Source: a virus
IMG/VR virus record: IMGVR_UViG_3300046002_006203
Location: 1-60,258 of that record
Strand: one strand, 5' to 3'
Length of the DNA: 60,258 bases
Part shown: positions 50,201 through 59,200 of the stretch, piece after piece
How positions within the stretch are numbered: position 1 is the stretch's first letter
Layout of the letters: each line of letters opens with the position of its first letter
The notes under the pieces: model-generated
Database searches by the model: none
What the model was told of the DNA's origin: nothing
Seen by the model: the letters and a program-made list of their open reading frames with translations, nothing else
Made by a program: the position numbers and the translations under genes

Positions 50201-53200
50201 TTCAGGACGGCGATGTGTTTGGCTTCTACGGGCCGAACCGCAAGCAATTCTTCCCCGCTGGCCGAACCTTCATGGCGGAACGGGATGCCTCACAACACGA
50301 ACGCGACGTTGATGTGATGCTTAACCGAATGACTCAGCGGGCGGCGAAGAACGCGGATCGTGACGCCGAGGATGATAAGAAGCCGGATCAACCGGCCACC
50401 CCTGAATCCGCGCCTGAGGACGGCGCCGATACATCCAATGCGGCCCAGATGGACGCCGCTGCCGCCGAGGCCGACCCCAATCCGACACCGGCGCAGGCCG
50501 AGGCTGGCAACTACAAGCACGGCCATATCATGTGGAACGGGCTGGATCTGACCATCGAGAATGCCAAGGGTTCAACCCGCACCGGCGTCTCTGCCGATGG
50601 GCAGGAGTGGTCCGTCACGATGCCAGCGCACTATGGCTACATCAAGCGCACCACCGGCGCGGATGGTGAGCATGTGGACGTTTACATCGGGGAATCGCCG
50701 GAAAGCGATTTCATCATGGTGGTCGATCAGGTTGACGCCGAAACCAAGGAGTTTGACGAGCATAAGGTAATCATCGGCATCACCAGCGCGGCCAATGGCA
50801 AGGCGCTCTATGAGGCAGGTTTCTCGGACGGCAAAGGCGCGGCCCGCTTCGGAGGCGCGCGGAAAATGACCGTGGACGAGTTCAAGACTTGGCTGGAGGA
50901 AGGCGACCTTTCAAAGCCGGTCACGAACAAGGTCAGGGCGGCGCCGGGGCCGAAGATCGAGGACTTCGGGCAGAAGATTGGCGGCGCACGCAAGGACAAG
51001 GCTGCGCGCTCCATTCAGGATCTTCGCGCAGACCGCAACACCGCCACCATGACGCTGACCGAGGCATTCCCTGAGCCGGATTATGAGGCGCTGGCCGCAA
51101 ATGGCGTCGATGTTGAACGTCTCGCCTTCGCTGCCGTGGCGCGGTCCACCATCGAGCGCAAGCCGGTGGCACAGAGATACTGGAAGATTTCTTACTGGGT
51201 GAAGGAGGTAGATGATCGCCGCATGATCGTGGCCGACCTTCTGGATGGTGTGATTGATCTTCCGACCGCAATGAGCCGTATCGGGTTCTCCGGTGAAGGC
51301 CAGCCTGCCTTGATTGATATGGTCAAGCGGTTCCCCGTGGACATGATTGCCGAGGCGGCATCCTACAAAGCGCACCCTAACACCACCCACTTTTCCTATT
51401 CGACGGACCCAGCAACTGGAATCCGCACCTCTGTCACGTCCAAACGCTTCGGGATTGGCCGCCCGAATGACAAGAGTTACCGGATCAGCGCGACCTATCC
51501 GACCATTGATGATGCGGTTGTGGAAATCAAAGCCATGATCGAGGCGGAGCGCAAAGCGCGTGCTGCGGCTGGGCCTCTCAAGCGCACACGCAAGCCGGTT
51601 GCCTTGGGTATATGGGCTGGCAATGGCAATCTCTTCTATATCGGGTTCAAGGTTACTGACTGGGTGCAGTTGGCCGGTCCATTTGCCACCCGCGAAGATG
51701 CCAAGACCCACCTGAGCGAGAACCGCGAGTCTTTGCAGGAAGAGGCCGAAGTGATGCGGGATGGACCGGCAGAGCGCCGCACCACCAACTCGCCGCGCGT
51801 CGGGCCGGATCACCGCACCGGCAATGTGACACCGGAGCAATTCCAGAAGGCATTTGGCTTCCGTGGCGTGGAATTTGGAAACTGGACCACCGGCACGGAT
51901 CGTCAGGTGCGCTTGAATGAAGCCTACGACGCCCTGATGGATATGGCCGGTGCGCTGAATATCCCGACCGAGGCAATCTCGCTCAATGGTGCGCTGTCTC
52001 TGGCCTTCGGTGCGCGTGGAAAAGGTGGGCGCAACCCCGCCGCCGCGCATTATGAACCCAGCTATGTGGTCATAAACCTGACCAAAGAGAACGGTGCAGG
52101 ATCGCTGGCGCATGAATGGTGGCACGCGATCGACAACCATCTTGCCAAGTTGGATGCCGTGGGCAGCGACACGCCTGCCGCCATGTCTGGCACCAAGTCA
52201 AAGCGCCGCGACGAATATGCGACCGACCGCGCCCGCCGCACCGGCAGCCTGTCCGAAGCCGAGTGGACCGCGCTCAAGAAGCTGAAAACTGCCCTGACGC
52301 AGAAATCTGCGCCATGGTTCCTCCGGTCCCAAGCCTTCGACCGCGCCCGCTCTGAACCCTACTTCTCTACCACCATCGAACTCGCGGCGCGCGGGTTTGA
52401 GCGTGTCGTCACGGACAACCTGCAAGCGCGCGGGATGAACAACGACTTCCTCGCCAACATCGAAGAGGGTGCTGGCGCATATCCGACCACCGCAGAGGCC
52501 CGCCGCCAAGGTGTGCGCGATGCCTTCAATGATGTGCTGGACGCAGTTTCAGCGCGCCTGTCCGAAGGTGGCGGCACCAAGGTCGAACTGCCGCCCATCG
52601 ACCCGCAGCTTATCGAGGATGGACCGCAGGCAGGGTTTGAGTGGGAAAGCCCGACCGGCATCAAGAAGATCACCGCCCGCAATGGCGATCAGGTGACGAT
52701 GGAAACTCAAAAGCGCGGCGGTGGTGTTTACACGGACGATTGGCCTCTCGCTCATGTCGAGGACATGATCGACGCCGACCAACAGGCCATGTCGCCGGAG
52801 GGCATCGCTGCGCGTGAGGTCAAGGAAAAGGCCGCCGCCATCGCAGAAGAAAAGCGCTCTGCCAATGAAGCGTTGTCGGGCAAGGCCGAGGAATTGGTGG
52901 GCCAATTCATCTGGTCGATTCCGAAGGCCAAGCGGGGCCGTATTCCCGAAACCATCCGCTATGGCTCCATCGGCCTGCGGACCGGATCAGACTCGGACGC
53001 GATCTACCTGCCAAAATTTGTTCATGTGGTGCGTCTGGTTGACGCTGGCTGGCGTGTCCGGTCTGGCTTTAAGGGTGTGGAAAACCTGTATTCGCCTGAC
53101 CGCACCAGTTACGACAAGGTTTTCGACAAGAACCTGCTGGCCTTCGCCAAATGGTATGGCGACAAACTGAACGACGAGGCTGACACCGCAGAGGCAGAGC

Positions 53201-56200
53201 GGCCCGATGCCGCGTCGGAAGAGGATCTGGCACACCTCTTTGGTAAGGACGCGCCGGAACCGCTCAACGCCCCTGAGTTGATTGATCCGCCGGAAGAAGA
53301 GCCTGCCTCTACCGAGCCTGCGCCACCCGTGCAAGAGCCTCCTGCTGATCCGGCACCCAAGCCCGCACCGAGCGGCTTGAAGGGGCTGACGGAGGCGGAA
53401 AACGAGCAGTTGGCGGCCCTTGAGGCCCAGTTCCTCGATATCTTCAAGACGCAGATGAACTCCGGCCTTGATCCGAAACTTGTATCGGTCGCGGCCCAGA
53501 TTGGCGCGCTCTATGTGAAGGCTGGCACGCGCCGGTTCCGCGCGCTGATCGACGCCATGATGCAGCGCCTTGGATTGACGCTGGAGCAGGCACAGCCCTA
53601 CGCCCGCAATGCCTACAACCAGATCCGCGACGATATGGAACTGGCTGGTGAAGATATCGCTGACATGGACAGCAGCGCGGACGTGATCGCAGAAGTCCGC
53701 AAGATGCGGATCGTGGAGGCAAAAGCAGGGGGAAAGCCCGCCTCGCAAGGTGATGCAGAACCTGCTACAGTCGCGCCAGAGGCACAGGAGGGCGCTGCCA
53801 ATGACCAAGCAGGAAGTGGCGATGCGAGTAATGGAGTCGTGGCGGACGGCGCACCCGAAAGTGGTGACGCTGTGGAAGCCGGAACTGCTCCAAGTGGAAG
53901 CGGACGCGATGGCGGGGATGATCTTGGCGGAAGCGAAGGCGAATACGTTCCCGCTGGACCGGATCGAACCCCAAGTGTCGGAAGCGATGGCCCTGATGCT
54001 GCGTTCCCCGCCGCCGATGCCAACGCGGCGTCAGCGCAAAGCGGCGTAACTCCGCGCTCTGGCGTCAGCCAAGGCAATTACCAGATCACGGACGCACTTG
54101 GCCTTGGCAAAGGCACGGACGGCCAGAAGATCGCTGGCAACATCGCGGCAATCCGCCTTGCCCAGAAGATCAAGGCTGAAAACCGCTTTGCGACCAAGGA
54201 AGAACAGGACACTCTGGCCCGCTATGTTGGATGGGGCGGCCTGAAAACGGTCTTTGACGTGAAGAAGGCCAAATCCACCGACCAGTGGGGCAAGGCGCAG
54301 CGTGAGTTGAAGGAACTGCTGTCACCGGCAGAATATCTGGATGCTTTCCAGACAGTTTCCAACGCGCACTATACCTCCAAGCCGGTTGTCGATGCGATGT
54401 GGCGCGCAATGCGTCACTTCGGGTTCAAGTCGGGCCGCGCTCTTGAGCCGACCGTGGGTGTTGGCAACTTCTTGGGCGCGCAGCCCGCCGATATGGCGCC
54501 GGTCACGGAATGGTTTGCCTCCGAACTGGACACCATCACCAGCCTGATCGCCTATCACCTCTATCCCGATGCAACGATCCTTCCGGCGACCGGCTTCCAA
54601 GACGCACCGTTCCGCGATGGCTCGTTTGATATCGTGATCGGAAACCCGCCCTTCGGTGGCGAGACGATCAGGGACCGCAACCCCGCGCGCAAGCACCTGT
54701 CGGGGATGAAGATCCACAACTACATCATCGCCAAGGCAGGGATTCACCTTCGCCAAGGCGGGATCATGTCGATGGTGGTCACGCATCGGTTCCTCGATAC
54801 CGACAACGCCGAGGCGCGCGATGTGCTGGCAAAGGGATTCCGTTTCGTGGGCGCAATCCGCCTGCCGAATGACGCCTTCCGCGACAACGCAGGCACCGAT
54901 GTTGTCACCGATATCATCTTCCTGCAAAAGCTGGCCGAGGGTCAGGAGCCGGATCTTGCCGCCGCGTGGCTCGACACCAACGGCACTATCACCGTGGACG
55001 GAAAGCCAATCCGCGTGAACCGTTACTTCCAAGATCACCCTGACCATATCCTTGGCAAATCGGCCATGGACGGCACGATGTATGCCAAGGGCGGGAAGAA
55101 TGGCACGGAATACACCGTCCACGGCGATGGCCGCGACGTTGCGGCTGCAATCGACCGCGTTCTGACCGAAGGCATGGCCGCAGAGAAGGGCATCCTTGGC
55201 GACCGCGCGAAGGCGCTGGAAGAGGCTATTGCAGCCGAGGACACCTCCAAGATGGCAATCGGCAGCATGGCAATGCTGGATGATGGCCGGATCATCCGCC
55301 GCGAAATGAACCGCAGCATTTCTGAGGTGACGGAGCAAACCTTCTGGGGCGAATACGCAGAGCAATGGTCCTTGGCCGCCGACGCCATTGCCCAGATCCG
55401 CGACAACATGCGGGCCGGGAAGAAGCCGGATCAGGACCATATCGACCAGCTTCTTGACCAGAAGGACGTTGCCTACCTCAAGAGCGGAAAGAAGGCTTCC
55501 AAGCCCAGCCGTGTCGAACAGGCTTTCTACGATATCGTGGATGCAATCATTGATGGCAAAGCCGAATGGGCATTTGACGAGCAACTGGACCTGATCCGCG
55601 ACCATTCCGACAATAAGCGGATCGGAGCCAAGCGGTTCAAGACGCTGACCGGCCTGCTGTCCCTGCGCCGCAATACCCTCGCCCTGATCCGCGCCGAGTA
55701 TCAGGATTCGCCCAAGATTGAGGCCATGCGGAAGTCTCTGGACGCGCAGTATGAGGCGTTTGTGGCAGCCCATGGGTTCATCAGCAATCCGGCTGTGTCT
55801 GGACTTCTGCAAGGCGATATCGGGCCGGAAGTCGGCTTGGAGTCCAAGTATTCCGAGGAACTCAAGGGCGAAGTGAACGGCAAAAAGGTTATCGTTGAGC
55901 CTGAGTCAGCCACCAAATCCTCGATCCTGTCGCGCCGCGTCAACTATCCGCACAAGACCAATTTCACGGCAAACACCCCCAGCGAAGCCCTGTTGATTTC
56001 CATGTCGGAGCGGGGCCGCGTGGACCTTGCATTCATGGCTGAAACTCTGGGGCGCGACGCTGCCGAGATTCGGGCCGAACTGTCGCAAGGCAACGATCCT
56101 GAAATCTTCTTCGACCCCGAAACCGAGACTTGGGAACACGCAGAGGCGTATCTGACCGGCAATGTCCGCGCCAAGATGCAGAAGGCCTATGCCGCTGGCA

Positions 56201-59200
56201 TGATGGTGAACGGCGACGCATTGAAGAAGGTGCAGCCCGCGCCAATGACTTCTGACCGCATCGTTCCGGCAATCCGCAGCCAGTGGATTCCAGAAGAGGT
56301 CTTTGAGGACTTCCTGTCCGATATCGGGCTGAAGGAGGCCAAGGTCACGATCATGCCACGGGCCGGTATGGTCACGGCAACGGCGCGCGAAACGTCTTCG
56401 CTCACCGATTACGGCCAGCAATTCAGCAACTCGCACAAAACCATTGTCGATATTTTCACGGCAGCCGTGAACGGCAAGACGCTGACCGTCAGCTACAAGG
56501 ATGAGAATGGCAACACCCGCAAGGATGAGGAAGGCACCAAGCAGGTTACAGCCCTGATCGAGCGCATGGGCAAAGAGTTCCGCGCATGGGCCTATCTCGA
56601 CCCCACCCGCACCGAGGCCATTGTCACGGCGTTCAACGAGAAGATGAATGTGTTCCGCAAGCGTGAGTTTGACGGCGAAAAATACCTGAAACTGGTGGGG
56701 GCCAATACCGGAGCCGGTGGGTTTGAACTCCGGCGCACCCAGAAGAATGGGGCATGGCGCATCATCCAGCAGGCATCCGTGCTACTGGATCACGTTGTCG
56801 GGGCAGGCAAGACCCTGACGCTTGTTGCTGGCATCATGGAGCGCCGCCGTTTGGGACTGTCGCGCAAACCCATGATCGCAGTCCCCAACCACCTTGTCAT
56901 GCAATGGACGCGCGATTTCTTGCAGTTTTACCCTGCCGCGCGCATCTTGGCGGCCACGCCGAAGGATTTTGAGGGGGAAAACCGCAAGCGCATGTTCGCA
57001 CGGATTGCCACAGGCGATTTCGATGCCGTTATCATCGGCCACTCGTCGCTTGGTTTCATCCAGCCGCCCGAATCCGATTTGCGCGACGTGATCCAAGACC
57101 AGATCGAAGAGTTGCAGCAGGTTCTCGATGAAGCCCGCCGCAATGGCGAAAGCAAGCGCACGCTGTCCCAGATCGCAAAGCGCCTGCAATCCTACGAGGA
57201 CAAGCTGGACGAGCTGTCCACCAAGAAGCGCGATGATCTTGGGTTCGACTTCGCGGAAATGGGCATCGACTACCTCGCAGTAGACGAGGCGCACGAGTTC
57301 AAGAACCTCGAATACAACACCGCCCAGCAACGCCTTGTCGGCATGAACAACCCGACCGGTTCCAAGCGCGCCTTTGACCTTCTGGTGAAGGTCCGCGGCA
57401 TCCAGAAGCGCAAGGGGGCCGTCCACTTCGCCACCGGCACGCCGGTTTCCAACTCGCTTGTCGAAGCCTATTCGATGATGAAATACCTCGCTTACGATGA
57501 ATTGAAGGCGGTGAATCTGGCGCATTTTGACGCTTGGTCTGCGGCCTTTGTCGAGGCGGAAACGCGGTTTGAATACACCGCGACCCAGAAGTTGAAAGAG
57601 CGTAAGGTTATGTCGCGCTTGGTCAACCTTGGCGTTCTGTCGCAGATCTATCGCGGCTTTGCGGACGTGATCGACCGCAATGACCTTGAGCGCATCTATG
57701 CCGAGCAGATCCGGTCTGAGAACGCAAAAAACGGCGAGAACAAGAGTGAGCGTTTCCCAACTCCACGAGTAAAGGGTGGCGCACGCCGGTTGCTGTCGGC
57801 CCCGCCGACCGAGTCGCAAAAGTTGGCAACGGATTGGTTTGTCTCCCGTATGGCAGCGATCAAGGCGCGCGCATCCGACAAGGAATACCCGAAGATTGAC
57901 AATGCGCTTTGGGTTCTGTCTGACGCGCGCAAATCGTCGTTGGATATCCGCACGCTGCGCGCCGCATCGCAGATGGACCGTGATGAAAACGGCAAGGTCA
58001 TGCGCGCATCGCGCGAAATCAAGCGCATCTATGACAAGTGGGATGAACAACGCGGGACGCAGCTTGTGTTCTCGGACCTGTCCACCCCGTCCAAGAATGC
58101 CGACAAGGCCGCAGAAAAGGCGATCCGCGACTTGCTGCGGGTTGCGCTTGGTGAGTCTGAGGCAAAGACCTTCTACGAGAAGATCAAAGACCTTCCTTTC
58201 ATGGAGCGGTTCGAGGCGGCATCCGAAGAGGCCGAGACAATCGCAAGCGATCCGATCACCGACGAAAAGCGGCAGGATGCGATATCGGCTTGGTTTGCCG
58301 ACAATCAGGATGCGGCGGGCCTGATGCTGACCGCAGAGACTGGGTTCTCCGTCTATGATGATATGCGGAAGGTGCTGATTGAGGAAATGGGCATTCCCGC
58401 CCATGAGATTGCCTTCATCCACGACTACAATACGGCAGAAGCCAAGGCCAAGCTGTTCAAAATGGTCAAATCCGGGCAAATCCGCGTGCTGTTTGGATCG
58501 ACACCGAAGATGGGCGCTGGAACAAACGTGCAAGAGCGGGCCGTTGCACTGCACCACGTCGATAGCCCATGGCGACCGTCTGATGTGGAGCAGCGCGAAG
58601 GCCGCGTGATCCGGCAGGGCAATGACCTATACGATGCAGACCCAGACGGCTTTGAAGTCGAGATTCTGGCCTACTCCACCACCGGCACCTCTGATGTGGT
58701 GCTGTGGCAAGTTCTGGAGCGCAAGGCACGCTCCATCGGCACCTTCCGTCAGGGCGAACTGGACGCGGTGGACGAGGGCGAAGGCGACGCGGACAGCTAT
58801 GCCGAGTTCATGGCGCAATCGACCGGCAATCCCGTCTTCAAGTTGAAGATGCAGGCTGAAAAGGATCTGGTCGAACTGACTGCGACCACCTCCGGCGCTC
58901 TTCTGAACCGCCAGCGCGCCAAAGACTTCGTGTCGTCCTTTGATCGCGTGCGCGGGGATAATGCGGCCGCACTAAAAAATGCCAAGGACACCGATCCGGC
59001 GTCGATTTCATACACCTTGCCGACCGGCGAAAAGATCGAAGGCGATGCTGCCGAGTTTACCGCGGCGATGAACGAGGCGCGCGAGGCGTTCCAAGCCGAG
59101 GTGGATGCTTGGGATGATGCCTTTGCCAAGGTCAAAACCCGTCGCGCGCAACTGAACGACGAGGGCAAGAGCCGCACCGAGGCCATGAAAATCCTCAAGG

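Noticed and set aside
52814-53170. 118-codon shifted ORF in the giant gene
   Set aside because: No ribosome-binding site and an Arg/Ser/Pro/Trp-rich shadow composition; the giant frame here has normal protein content.
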